Under the pieces are notes generated by a model, which ran no database searches, was not told the DNA's origin, and was given only the letters and a program-made list of their open reading frames with translations. This document shows positions 51,419 to 59,914 of a stretch of DNA of 64,000 nucleotides, piece by piece (the stretch's first letter is position 1; the number at the start of each line of letters is the position of its first letter). The translations under genes and the position numbers were made by a program. The stretch lies in NCBI RefSeq assembly GCF_039523235.1, contig NZ_BAAAEX010000010.1; one strand, written 5' to 3'. This stretch comes from Castellaniella ginsengisoli (GTDB taxonomy: Bacteria > Pseudomonadota > Gammaproteobacteria > Burkholderiales > Burkholderiaceae_B).

Positions 51419-51991
51419 ATGACTGAACGCCGCATTGATCTGGACATCGGTCTGGCCCGTAGCATGCCGGACCTGGGGCAGCAGGGTGCCGGCGCATCGC
51501 GCCGCGAGGCGTCCGACGCGGACCAGCGCGCTTTCGAGCAAGCCTTGGCGCAAGAGGGCGAAGCAGAAGCGCCGGCCGCGAAAACCGCCGGATCATCGGC
51601 CGAGGCGCCCAAGCCGTTCGCTTTGTTTCCTGGCGCGTTGACGCCCCCCGGGCGGCAAGAGCCGGCCGCGGCCCCGGCCGGCCTGGCGCAGACATTGAGC
51701 GAGGCGGCCGACCGCATGCTGGTGGGCGACGGCAGCAGCGGCCGGCGCGAGGTGCGCCTGGACTTGAAGGCCGAGGTGCTGCCGGGCGTGACCCTGTCCG
51801 TCTACGAGGAAGAGGGCAGCCTGGTGGCCGCGTTCGTGTGCGCCAGCGAGCCCTCGCGCGAAACCCTGAATCGCTGCGCGCAGGCGTTGGCCGAAGAACT
51901 TGCCCAATCGCTCGCGCGCGCCGTGCTGGTGCGGGTCAGCACCGACGACCCCGAAGACCCTTGCCTGTTGGAGGCGGCCGCGGCCGCATGA
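51419..51991 (+). CDS. bscP: Needle-length ruler/substrate switch SctP
   Basis: 190 residues. A low-complexity Ala/Glu/Pro-rich N-terminal half, then a compact globular domain (RREVRLDLKAEVLPGVTLSV; LNRCAQALAEELAQSLARAV) in the place of the YscP T3S4 domain that contacts BscU. Short for a ruler (YscP is ~500), so the needle could be short or the length set differently. An ATG start 3 bp after bscO is chosen over the TTG at 51413. Confidence 0.75.
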   Translation: MTERRIDLDIGLARSMPDLGQQGAGASRREASDADQRAFEQALAQEGEAEAPAAKTAGSSAEAPKPFALFPGALTPPGRQEPAAAPAGLAQTLSEAADRMLVGDGSSGRREVRLDLKAEVLPGVTLSVYEEEGSLVAAFVCASEPSRETLNRCAQALAEELAQSLARAVLVRVSTDDPEDPCLLEAAAAA

Positions 51992-52004
51992 TGAAGATGG
52001 TTTC

Positions 52005-53087
52005 ATGGATGCAATGAACACCTTGTCCCCCCGCAGCGCCGCCCTGCCGCGCTTGACGGCCAACCAGGCGCAGGCATTGACGTTGGTTGCGGCCCACGGC
52101 TCGGACCTGAAGGTCGCGCTGCCGGCGCCTGAGGGCGCCGACGCCGCTGCCGGCGCCTGGCGCCTGGGCCTTGCGCCGGGGGCGCCCGACGCCTTGCGCC
52201 AGGCAGCCTCTTATCGGGCCGACCTGGAGTGGGCGGGTGCCGCCCTGCGCCTGAGCCTGCCGCCCGCCGCGCTGTCGGCCTGGGCCGATGCCCGGCTGCC
52301 GGATCTGGGGGCGGGAGAACTGCCCGAGGCATTGCGGGCAGCCGCCCTGGAGACCCTGCTGGCCGAGGCTGCGGCGGCGCTATTGCCGGTATCGCCGGGA
52401 GGCCCGGTGCGTGTGTTGGCCGAGCCCCGCGAGGCGGCGCTGCCCCATGCCTGGACCGTGGCCGCCCGGGCCGAGGCGCGCGGCGAAACGGTGCTGGCGG
52501 TGCTGGAGGCCGACGACCTGGGGCTGATGCTGCTGGCCGGGCTGCTGAGCCGCGTGCCGCCGGGCGGATCGGATGCGTGCGATGAAGCGGCCCTGCCGGT
52601 ACGCCTGCGTGCCGAGATCGGGTGCGCCGAGTTGCCGGCCGCCGAGCTGCGCGCCCTGGGCGCGGGCGACGTCGTCTTGCTGGACCAATACCTGGTCGGC
52701 CCCGAAGGCGAGCTCTGGCTGGGCATTCCGCAGGGCCAGGGTCTGCGCGTGCGCGCCGAACATTCTTCTTATCTCGTGACACAAGGCTGGACACCACTCA
52801 TGACTCAGACTGTTCCATCCGCCGAAGACGCACCATCCGCCGAGCCGCTGGATCTCGACGCCGTGCCGGTGAAACTGACCTTCGATCTCGGTGACCGGGC
52901 CCTGTCGCTGGCCGAATTGCGCCAGTTGCAGCCGGGCGCCATCTTCGATCTGCAGCGCCCGCTCGCCGACGGCCCGGTCATGATCCGCGCCAACGGCGCG
53001 TTGATCGGCACGGGCGACCTGGTTGATGTGGACGGCAGGATCGGCGTGCGGGTCGGCGCACTGGGCCAAAGATCCCATGAGCGGTAA
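52005..53087 (+). CDS. bscQ: Sorting-platform pod protein SctQ
   Basis: 360 residues. Two SpoA/SPOA-type surface-presentation domains: one at ~200-260 (ELRALGAGDVVLLDQYLVGP) and the C-terminal one at ~280-345 (VPVKLTFDLGDRALSLAELR; GAIFDLQRPLADGPVMI). An in-frame ATG at 52800 (codon 266) begins right before the last domain. In Yersinia and Salmonella a separate C-terminal product is made from such a start. The start of the full protein could be 52005 or 52014. Confidence 0.86.
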   Translation: MDAMNTLSPRSAALPRLTANQAQALTLVAAHGSDLKVALPAPEGADAAAGAWRLGLAPGAPDALRQAASYRADLEWAGAALRLSLPPAALSAWADARLPDLGAGELPEALRAAALETLLAEAAAALLPVSPGGPVRVLAEPREAALPHAWTVAARAEARGETVLAVLEADDLGLMLLAGLLSRVPPGGSDACDEAALPVRLRAEIGCAELPAAELRALGAGDVVLLDQYLVGPEGELWLGIPQGQGLRVRAEHSSYLVTQGWTPLMTQTVPSAEDAPSAEPLDLDAVPVKLTFDLGDRALSLAELRQLQPGAIFDLQRPLADGPVMIRANGALIGTGDLVDVDGRIGVRVGALGQRSHER

Positions 53088-53757
53088 TTTCGATCCCGTC
53101 AGCCTGGCCATTGCGCTGGCGCTGCTGGCGCTGTTGCCGCTGGCCGCCGTGATGACCACATCCTTCCTGAAACTGGCGGTCGTGTTTGCGCTGGTGCGCA
53201 ATGCCCTGGGCGTGCAGCAGGTGCCGCCCAACATGGCGCTCTATGGCCTGTCCTTGATCCTGTCGGTCTACGTCATGGGCCCGGTGGTGATGCAGGTCGG
53301 GCAGGAGTTGCGCGCGGTCAGCGCGCCGGCCAGCCACTCCGCCGCCGCCGAGCCCCGCAACGATCCGGTCGGCGCCATGCTCGATGCCGTGACGCGGGGC
53401 ATCGAGCCGTTGCGCGGCTTCATGCTGAAGAACAGCCGGCCCGAGCAGCGGGATTTCTTCGTGCGCACCGCCCGGCATCTGTGGGGCGAGGCCCAGGCGC
53501 GCGATCTGCGCCAGGACGACATGATCGTGCTGATTCCGGCCTTTCTGGTGTCCGAACTCACGGCGGCGTTCCAGATCGGTTTCCTGCTCTACCTGCCCTT
53601 CGTCATCATCGACCTGATCGTGTCCAACATTCTGCTGGCGATGGGCATGATGATGGTGTCCCCGGTCACGATCTCCATGCCGCTCAAGCTCTTCCTGTTC
53701 GTCATGATCGACGGCTGGACGCGGCTGATCCAGGGCCTGGTCCTGTCCTATTCCTGA
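53077..53757 (+). CDS. bscR: Export gate protein SctR
   Basis: 226 residues of the YscR/FliP family: four membrane helices with signature LVRNALGVQQVPPNMALYGL near the N-terminus and LIPAFLVSELTAAFQIGFLLYLPF. A further conserved part is MGMMMVSPVTISMPLKLFLF. It overlaps the bscQ end by 11 bp. The pentamer is the core of the export channel with BscS and BscT. Confidence 0.94.
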   Translation: MSGNFDPVSLAIALALLALLPLAAVMTTSFLKLAVVFALVRNALGVQQVPPNMALYGLSLILSVYVMGPVVMQVGQELRAVSAPASHSAAAEPRNDPVGAMLDAVTRGIEPLRGFMLKNSRPEQRDFFVRTARHLWGEAQARDLRQDDMIVLIPAFLVSELTAAFQIGFLLYLPFVIIDLIVSNILLAMGMMMVSPVTISMPLKLFLFVMIDGWTRLIQGLVLSYS

Positions 53758-53764
53758 GGCGCGC

Positions 53765-54031
53765 ATGGGTACCGTCGATATCGTCTCCTACATGACCCAG
53801 GCTTTGTACCTGACCCTGTGGCTGTCGCTGCCGCCGATCGCCGTGGCGGCCATCGTGGGGACGCTGTTCTCGCTGTTCCAGGCGCTGACGCAGATCCAGG
53901 AGCAGACCCTGTCCTTTGCGATCAAGCTGATCGCCGTGTTCATCACCCTGCTGCTCACGGCGCGCTGGCTCAGCGGCGAACTCTACAACTACGCCGTGTC
54001 CGTGTTCGACCTGTTCCACAAGATACGCTGA
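53765..54031 (+). CDS. bscS: Export gate protein SctS
   Basis: 88 residues, two membrane helices of the YscS/FliQ family (LTLWLSLPPIAVAAIVGTLF; LIAVFITLLLTARWL) around the loop QALTQIQEQTLSFAIK. Follows bscR by 7 bp. Confidence 0.93.
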   Translation: MGTVDIVSYMTQALYLTLWLSLPPIAVAAIVGTLFSLFQALTQIQEQTLSFAIKLIAVFITLLLTARWLSGELYNYAVSVFDLFHKIR

Positions 54032-54072
54032 GAACCAGGGCCTGTTCCTACTGATCAAGGAGTTGCGAAGAC

Positions 54073-54873
54073 ATGCTCACCGGCGCGGCCTATGCGGAAA
54101 TCAACGTGTTCCTGGGATCCTGGGCGCTGACGCAGCCCCGGCTTCTGGCCATGTGCGGCATGCTGCCCCTGTTCAACCGGCAGTTGCTGCCGGGCTTGCT
54201 GCGCTACGGCATCTGCGCCGGCCTGGGCCTGGTGCTGGTGCCCATGGTGATGCCGCTGTATGCAGAGATGGACCTGGGCACGGTCGGCCTGCTGCTGCTG
54301 GTGGCCAAGGAGGTCTTCATCGGCCTGGTGATGGGCTTCTTGGTGGCGATTCCTTTCTGGATATTCGAGGCGGTGGGTTTCGTCGTCGACAACCAGCGCG
54401 GGGCCAGCCTGGGCGCCGTCATCAATCCGGCCACGGGCAACGATTCCTCGCCCCTGGGCATTCTGTTCAATCAGGCGTTCCTGGTGTTCTTCCTGGTGGG
54501 CGGCGGCTTTACGCTGATGCTGTCGCTGCTCTACGACAGCTTCCGCCTCTGGGATCTTTGGTCCTGGTCGCCGACGTTGCGTACCGACAGCATCCCGTTG
54601 ATGCTGGATCAGCTCAGCCGCTTCATGCGCATGGTGCTGCTGTTCGCCGCGCCGGCCATCGTGGCGATGTTCCTGGCCGAGCTGGGTCTGGCCCTGGTCA
54701 GTCGTTTCGCGCCGCAGTTGCAGGTGTTCTTTCTGGCCATGCCCATCAAGAGCGCCCTGGCGCTGCTGGTGCTGGTGCTGTACATGACCACGCTGTTCGA
54801 ATATGCCGGCGATACGGTGCGCGGCATTCCCGGCATCTTGCCTTTCCTCGACGAACAATGGAGGCTTCCATGA
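54073..54873 (+). CDS. bscT: Export gate protein SctT
   Basis: 266 residues, six to eight membrane helices of the YscT/FliR family (LLLVAKEVFIGLVMGFLVAI; VDNQRGASLGAVINPATGND; FFLAMPIKSALALLVLVLYM). It overlaps bscU by 4 bp. AAGGAG lies ahead of the start. Caps the SctR5S4T1 channel. Confidence 0.93.
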   Translation: MLTGAAYAEINVFLGSWALTQPRLLAMCGMLPLFNRQLLPGLLRYGICAGLGLVLVPMVMPLYAEMDLGTVGLLLLVAKEVFIGLVMGFLVAIPFWIFEAVGFVVDNQRGASLGAVINPATGNDSSPLGILFNQAFLVFFLVGGGFTLMLSLLYDSFRLWDLWSWSPTLRTDSIPLMLDQLSRFMRMVLLFAAPAIVAMFLAELGLALVSRFAPQLQVFFLAMPIKSALALLVLVLYMTTLFEYAGDTVRGIPGILPFLDEQWRLP

Positions 54874-55922
54874 GCGGAGAGAAGACCGAACAGCCGAGCG
54901 CCAAGCGGCTGCGTGAATCCCGCGAAAAGGGCGATGTCGCGCACAGCAAGGACTTCACCCAGACCTTGCTGATCCTGGCGCTCTTCGGCTATATGCTGGG
55001 CAACGCCACGAGCCTGATCGAATCGCTGGGCCGGATCCTGCTGGTGCCGGCGGGCCTGACGGGCATGCCCTTCGACATCGCCCTCAAGACCGCGCTGGAC
55101 GCCACCTTGCGCGAGGCCCTGGCGCTGCTGCTGCCGTTCTTCCTGATCGTGCTGGGCATCGGCATGTTCAGCGAATTCCTGCAGGTCGGCATCGTGCTGG
55201 CCTTCAAGAAGCTGATTCCCTCTGGCCAGAAGCTGAACCCCGCCTCCAATCTCAAGAACATCTTCTCGAAGAAGAACCTGGTCGAATTCCTCAAATCGGC
55301 GATCAAGATCATCTTTCTCTCGGTGCTGGTCACGCTGGTGGTGCGCGATGCGCTGCCGCAGTTGATGTCGGTGCCGCACAGCGGCCTGGCCGGCCTGCAG
55401 ACCGGGGTGGGCGGCATGCTGCGCACGCTGATCGTCAACGTGGCGCTCGCCTACGTCATCATTTCACTGGCCGATTTCGTCTGGCAGCGCATGCAGCATC
55501 GCAAGCAACTGATGATGAGTAAGGAAGAAATCAAGCAGGAATACAAGGAAATGGAAGGCGACCCCCATATCAAGGGCAAGCGCAAGCACCTGCACCAGGA
55601 AATGGTCATGCAGGGCGCCGTCCAGAGCGCGCGCAAGGCCACGGTGGTGGTGACCAATCCGACGCATCTGGCGATCGCCCTCTACTACGACGAGGACGAG
55701 ACGCCGCTGCCCGTGGTGCTGGCCAAGGGCGAGGGCGCGCTTGCGATGGAAATGATGCGCGCCGCGCGCGAGGCCGGCGTGCCCGTCATGCAGAACATCC
55801 CCCTGGCGCGGGCCTTGATGGCCGACGCCCAACTGGATCAATACATCCCGAGCGAACTCATCGAACCCGTCGCCGAAGTGCTGCGCCTGGTGCGCAAGCT
55901 GGCAGCGGAATCACCGGAGTAG
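54870..55922 (+). CDS. bscU: Autoproteolytic export switch protein SctU
   Basis: 350 residues of the YscU/FlhB family. Four helices lie within ~30-210 and a cytoplasmic domain follows with the cleavage site N263-P264-T-H (VTNPTHLAIALYY). The position of the site matches YscU. Self-cleavage there allows the change from needle to translocator secretion. Starts MSGEKTEQPSAKRLRESREK, the standard N-terminus. Confidence 0.95.
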   Translation: MSGEKTEQPSAKRLRESREKGDVAHSKDFTQTLLILALFGYMLGNATSLIESLGRILLVPAGLTGMPFDIALKTALDATLREALALLLPFFLIVLGIGMFSEFLQVGIVLAFKKLIPSGQKLNPASNLKNIFSKKNLVEFLKSAIKIIFLSVLVTLVVRDALPQLMSVPHSGLAGLQTGVGGMLRTLIVNVALAYVIISLADFVWQRMQHRKQLMMSKEEIKQEYKEMEGDPHIKGKRKHLHQEMVMQGAVQSARKATVVVTNPTHLAIALYYDEDETPLPVVLAKGEGALAMEMMRAAREAGVPVMQNIPLARALMADAQLDQYIPSELIEPVAEVLRLVRKLAAESPE

Positions 55923-55926
55923 AACG

Positions 55927-56325
55927 ATGACCGTCCCATCCCATCCCCTGATCGCGGACTACGCCGCCCGCCATGGCATTGCCGATGGCGTGCGGACGGA
56001 CGGCCGCCTCACGATCCGGATCGACGACAAGTACCGCGTGCACCTTCTGGGGGCGCGCAACGGCTGGCTGGCGATCAGCGCGCGGCTGTGCTCCCTGCCG
56101 CCCGACGGCCTGGGGCGCGAGCGGTTCTTTGCCGAGATCGGCCGGCAGGCCACCGGCATGTTGAGGAGCCAGCCCTCGACCTGCGTGGTCGATCCGGGCG
56201 AAGACGCGCTGTGGCTGCAGCAGATGGTTCGGCCCGATACGGATGCCGTGGGGCTGGACGAAGCCGTGGGCGACTTCGCCAACGCCCTGTCGTTCTGGAC
56301 GCATGCGGTGCGGCGGGCGGCATGA
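55927..56325 (+). CDS. bscW: CesT-like small protein between bscU and bscC
   Basis: 132 residues resembling a class I chaperone: LIADYAARHGIADGVRTDGR, LTIRIDDKYRVHLLGA and a C-terminal helix ending in ALSFWTHAVR. The name follows the position of bscW in Bordetella (between bscU and bscC); it has no signal peptide or lipobox. It is therefore not a YscW-type pilotin despite the letter. It overlaps bscC by 4 bp. The client is unknown. Confidence 0.68.
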   Translation: MTVPSHPLIADYAARHGIADGVRTDGRLTIRIDDKYRVHLLGARNGWLAISARLCSLPPDGLGRERFFAEIGRQATGMLRSQPSTCVVDPGEDALWLQQMVRPDTDAVGLDEAVGDFANALSFWTHAVRRAA

Positions 56326-58259
56326 TGATGACACGATATACAGGAGCTGCTTTGTTGAAACGTTGGATTCCCGCTTGCGCGCTGGCCTTGTGCCTGATGG
56401 GCACGACCGCCCGGGCCGCGCCGAACTGGCCGATGGCCGCCTACAGCTATTACGCCGAGGAGGAAAGCCTGCAGAGTGTTCTGCGGCAGTTCGCGGGGGG
56501 GTTCAGCCTGGCCCTGGAACTGGCCCCCGGCGTCACGGGCACGGTCAACGGCCGGTTCAACGCCGCCACGCCCACCGAGTTCATGGACCGGCTGGGCGGC
56601 GTGTACGGTTTCAACTGGTTCGTCTATTCAGGCACGTTGTTCGTCAGCCCCGCCAGCGCCATGGTGACGCGCTCGATCAGCGCCATGGGCAGCTCGATCA
56701 CGGCGCTGCGCGATGCCCTGATGGAGCTGGGCGTGCTCGATCCCCGTTTCGGCTGGGGAGAACTGGCCGACCAGGGGATTGCCCTGGTCTCCGGCCCGCC
56801 CGCCTACGTCAAGCTGGTGCAGAAGATGGTGGCGGCGCTGCCCCTGGGGGCGGGAGGGCAGCAGGTGGCGGTGTTCCGCCTGAAACACGCCTCGGTCAAT
56901 GACCGCACCGTCAGCTACCGCTCGGAAAGCGTCGTCACGCCGGGCCTGGCGACGGTCTTGCGCAACCTGATCCTGGGCACGGGGGCGGGTGCCAACAATG
57001 AAACCCTGGCGGCGGTGGCGGCGCCGCTGCGCGAGAATCCGCCGGTGTTCGCCGGCCCGGATGGCGAGACGAGCGGCTCCCCGGCCGCGCCCGCCAGAAG
57101 CGGCGCGACGGCGTCGGAACCCCGGCGCCGCGCCTCGGGCTTGCGGTTCCGCGAGCCGACCGTGCAGGCGGACCCTCGCCTGAACGCCATCATCGTGCAG
57201 GACATTCCTGATCGCATCCCTATCTACCGCCAGCTCATCGAGCAGCTCGACGTGCCCAGCACCCTGATCGAGATCGAGGCGATGATCGTCGATGTGAACT
57301 CCGACAACGTCAGCGAACTGGGCGTGACCTGGGGCGCGCATGCGGGGAACGCCACTTTCGGCTACAGCGATTTCGGCCTCAGCCCCAGCAATGGGCTGCC
57401 GCTGGACAGCGCGGCCTCGCTGTCCCCCGGCACCTTGGGGCTGTCGATCAGCAATGTGCTGGCGGCCCGCCTGCATGCGCTGGAAACCAAGGGGGCGGCC
57501 AATATCCTGTCGCAGCCGTCCATCCTGACGGCCGACAACATGGGCGCCCTCATCGACCTGTCGGATACGTTCTACATCCAGACCACGGGCGAGCGCGTGG
57601 CCACGGTCACGCCCGTCACCGTGGGTACGTCGCTGCGCGTGACGCCGCGCTACATCGAGGGCAGCGGCGACCGGCGCCAAGTCGAGCTCACGGTGGACAT
57701 CGAGGACGGCCGCATCCAGGATGAGCGCAGGATCGGCACGCTGCCGACGGTGCGCAAGAGCAGCATCAGCACGCTGGCCATCGTGAACGACGGGCAAACC
57801 TTGCTGGTCGGCGGCTATAACAGCAGCCAGGACAGCCAGCAGATCGACAAGGTCCCCGGGTTGGGCGACATCCCCTTGCTGGGTGCGCTGTTTTCCAGCA
57901 AGAGCAAGACCACGCAGCGCCGCGAGCGCCTGTTCCTGCTGCGGCCGCGCGTGGTGTCGATCGAGGGCCATCCCGTGGCGCCGCCGCGCCTGCAGTCCGG
58001 CGACACCGGCCCCGCCCTGAGCGCTACCTGGCCCGATCATGGCAAGCCCATGAGCGCAGGCGAATACCTCGACCTGATCCAGGGGCAGCAGACGCGCGTG
58101 CGCTTCGAAGCCGTGCGCGAGGCGGCGGTGACCGGCCCGGTGCGGGTCGGGTCCGCGTATGTCGAATCCAAAGCGTTGGGGGATGCCGACATGCCGCGCG
58201 GGGGGGGCGCCGCCGTGGCCGGCACGGCCGTGCATGTGGAGTTGCAGCCGGTCCGGTGA
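56322..58259 (+). CDS. bscC: Outer-membrane secretin SctC
   Basis: 645 residues. A signal peptide (LLKRWIPACALALCLMGTTARA) is followed by N0 and N1 domains (~30-190), then N3 (~250-300). The secretin core lies at ~350-560 (IEIEAMIVDVNSDNVSELGV; ETKGAANILSQPSIL; TLPTVRKSSISTLAIVNDGQ; VPGLGDIPLLGALFSS). After it lies an S-domain-like tail (~600-645). Forms the ring through which the needle passes. It is the last gene of the right operon, followed by a terminator. Confidence 0.94.
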   Translation: MMMTRYTGAALLKRWIPACALALCLMGTTARAAPNWPMAAYSYYAEEESLQSVLRQFAGGFSLALELAPGVTGTVNGRFNAATPTEFMDRLGGVYGFNWFVYSGTLFVSPASAMVTRSISAMGSSITALRDALMELGVLDPRFGWGELADQGIALVSGPPAYVKLVQKMVAALPLGAGGQQVAVFRLKHASVNDRTVSYRSESVVTPGLATVLRNLILGTGAGANNETLAAVAAPLRENPPVFAGPDGETSGSPAAPARSGATASEPRRRASGLRFREPTVQADPRLNAIIVQDIPDRIPIYRQLIEQLDVPSTLIEIEAMIVDVNSDNVSELGVTWGAHAGNATFGYSDFGLSPSNGLPLDSAASLSPGTLGLSISNVLAARLHALETKGAANILSQPSILTADNMGALIDLSDTFYIQTTGERVATVTPVTVGTSLRVTPRYIEGSGDRRQVELTVDIEDGRIQDERRIGTLPTVRKSSISTLAIVNDGQTLLVGGYNSSQDSQQIDKVPGLGDIPLLGALFSSKSKTTQRRERLFLLRPRVVSIEGHPVAPPRLQSGDTGPALSATWPDHGKPMSAGEYLDLIQGQQTRVRFEAVREAAVTGPVRVGSAYVESKALGDADMPRGGGAAVAGTAVHVELQPVR

Positions 58260-58266
58260 AACGGCA

Positions 58267-58299
58267 GGGCCGCGGACGGATGTCCTGCGGCCCGTTTTT
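58267..58299 (+). terminator. Rho-independent terminator after bscC
   Basis: GGGCCGC (58267-58273) pairs with GCGGCCC (58287-58293), extended by weaker inner pairs. It is followed by G and five T. It ends the bsp22-bscC operon, 8 bp after the secretin stop and before the convergent btrS. Confidence 0.7.
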
Positions 58300-58320
58300 C
58301 CGATGCCGGCCGGCGGGGTG

Positions 58321-58911
58321 CTAGAAATTCAGCGTCAAGCCTTTTTTCTCGAGCCTGTCGCGCAGCGCGGTGCGTGCCCGCGACAAGCGGCTGCGGACCG
58401 TGCCGATAGGAACCGACAGCAGGGCGGCCGCTTCCTCGTAGGACAGGTTGTCCAGCCCGACCAGCAGCAGGATGCTGCGCATGCTTTCGGGGAGCTCGTC
58501 CAGCGACTCCTGCAGCAGGCGCATGGATTGGGATTGTTCGGCGGCTTGCTCGGGCGTGACCGATTCGGAGGCCAAGTCGGCGAGGCCGCTGTCTCCGACA
58601 AAGTCGTAGCGGCGTTCCGGCGCCCGGGACAGATGGTTGCGGACCAGGTTCAGCGCGATGCCGTACAACCAGGTCGACAGCTGCGACTCGCCGCGGAAGG
58701 TCCGGTAGGATCGGGCGGCTTCGGTAAAGGCCTGCTGGGCGAGGTCTTCGGCTTCGCTGGTGTTTCCGATATGCCGGACGATGAAGCGCTGCAGGCGAAC
58801 GCTATGCTCTTGAACCAGGTCGCGAAAAAGCCTTTCTTCGGCCGGATCGACCGAGGCCGTTGGAGAGGCGGATGGCGCCAGGGCGTCATCAGGATCAAAA
58901 GAGGAACTCAT
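58321..58911 (-). CDS. btrS: ECF sigma factor controlling type III secretion
   Basis: 196 residues. Sigma region 2 (~25-95: IGNTSEAEDLAQQAFTEA; then QLSTWLYGIALNLVRNHL) and region 4 (~130-190: ELPESMRSILLLVGLDNL; AALLSVPIGTVRSRLSRART). It matches the ECF family and the position of btrS in Bordetella, convergent to bscC. It should direct RNA polymerase to the GGAAC promoters listed in this window. Its own upstream region lacks that motif. Start ATG 58911 gives a normal-length protein; an ATG at 58956 is possible. Confidence 0.92.
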   Translation of the reverse strand: MSSSFDPDDALAPSASPTASVDPAEERLFRDLVQEHSVRLQRFIVRHIGNTSEAEDLAQQAFTEAARSYRTFRGESQLSTWLYGIALNLVRNHLSRAPERRYDFVGDSGLADLASESVTPEQAAEQSQSMRLLQESLDELPESMRSILLLVGLDNLSYEEAAALLSVPIGTVRSRLSRARTALRDRLEKKGLTLNF

Positions 58912-58987
58912 GGAGAGACTCAGCGGCCAACACAGTTGCTGAAGCGACAGGCCCATGCCGTGAAGCTTAGCAACAAAGGTAAGTATG

Positions 58988-59015
58988 TTTATACCACTGA
59001 TCTCAATGGGGTTAA
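58988..59015 (-). promoter_or_regulatory. Possible housekeeping-type promoter of btrS
   Basis: On the minus strand TTAACC (59015-59010) is followed after 16 nt by TATAAA (58993-58988), about 77 bp before the btrS ATG. The region is AT-rich compared with its surroundings. No GGAAC motif is present, so btrS is probably transcribed by a different sigma factor, and in relatives it is under BvgAS. Confidence 0.3.
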
Positions 59016-59099
59016 TCGCTGGATTTACCCCTAGAACACCGGATATGGGCGTTCTTGAAACATGCTGATACCACAAGCCGTTGAAGGCTTTGCCGGTGC

Positions 59100-59678
59100 T
59101 CAGCCTTGCCGCAGCAGGTCGCGCATCCAGCCTTGGGCCGTCTCGGCCGCAACCGGACTTTGCCCTTGGGCGGCCGCCTGATCGAAGCGAAGCTGCATGG
59201 CCGCATCGACCTCCTGGAGGCGCTGCGGGCTCAGGGAGGACGGGTCGATCGCCAGCGCACGGCAGGCGGACAGGAATCCGGCGCCCCGGGCGCTGGCGGA
59301 ATGATCCAGCCGGGTCACGAAATCCACGCCCGAAAGCGCCTGGCTTGACGTCTGCGCCATGTCCAGCGCCTGCGACACCGCGCGCGAAGACAACGGCTTG
59401 CCGGGGCTGGGTTCCAGCCCCAGTTCGCGGGCAACGGCCTGGGTGATGCCGGTACCGTAGCTGTGCGCAAGCGCCTCGGTGAACAGGCGGGTCGTATCGA
59501 CGTCGGGGGCGACCCAGGCGACGCTGCGCCCGCCGGGGGTCGTGCCGGTGCCCAGCACCTGCATGGATTGCCCCGAGACGGAAATATAAACGGCTTCGGA
59601 GCCAAGCGCCGCGGCCTCGAAGTGTTCCAGGCTCGGGCTTCCCTGCGGGGGAAGCGAAGTGGTTGGGTTGATATTCAT
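59100..59678 (-). CDS. bspR: Probable secreted anti-sigma factor BspR/BtrA
   Basis: 192 residues, cytosolic, no signal peptide. Thr/Ser/Gly-rich N-terminus (NINPTTSLPPQGSPSLEHFE), as expected for a type III signal. The rest is helical (RAVSQALDMAQTSSQALSGV; LSPQRLQEVDAAMQLRFDQA). Size and place, 188 bp upstream of btrS on the same strand, match BspR (BtrA) of Bordetella. That protein binds BtrS and is secreted, so BtrS is set free during export. A GGAAC promoter lies upstream, which would give a negative feedback loop. The identification is by position and length, not by a motif. Confidence 0.7.
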   Translation of the reverse strand: MNINPTTSLPPQGSPSLEHFEAAALGSEAVYISVSGQSMQVLGTGTTPGGRSVAWVAPDVDTTRLFTEALAHSYGTGITQAVARELGLEPSPGKPLSSRAVSQALDMAQTSSQALSGVDFVTRLDHSASARGAGFLSACRALAIDPSSLSPQRLQEVDAAMQLRFDQAAAQGQSPVAAETAQGWMRDLLRQG

Positions 59679-59741
59679 AAGGAAGACATGTTGGACGGAC
59701 AGGGTGTCGGACCACATGCTAGAAAAAACCGGCACCGCACA

Positions 59742-59770
59742 CTTGGTAACGAGGATATCGGAAAGGTTCC
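59742..59770 (-). promoter_or_regulatory. Predicted BtrS-type promoter of bspR
   Basis: On the minus strand GGAAC (59770-59766) is followed after 17 nt by TACCAAG (59748-59742), 64 bp before the bspR start. The -35-like part and the spacing fit; the -10-like part has two differences from TACTAAT. Confidence 0.5.
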
Positions 59771-59914
59771 GCCCGTGCTGTACCTTGATCTTTCCAAGGT
59801 ATCTTTTACTTGCGCGCCCCGGCCAGGCCGGCCCGCGCGCCCGGGCGCGGCGTGCCACCGGACGGTTGTTTCGCGTATGATAAAGACCGGTTTCCTCGTC
59901 TATTCCAATCAGCC

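Noticed and set aside
55927..56325. bscW as a secretin pilotin like YscW
   Set aside because: No signal peptide or lipobox; the sequence resembles a CesT-type chaperone instead.
58956..58958. Upstream ATG at 58956 as btrS start
   Set aside because: No ribosome site and the 15 extra residues are not sigma-like; ATG 58911 is preferred though its ribosome site is also weak.
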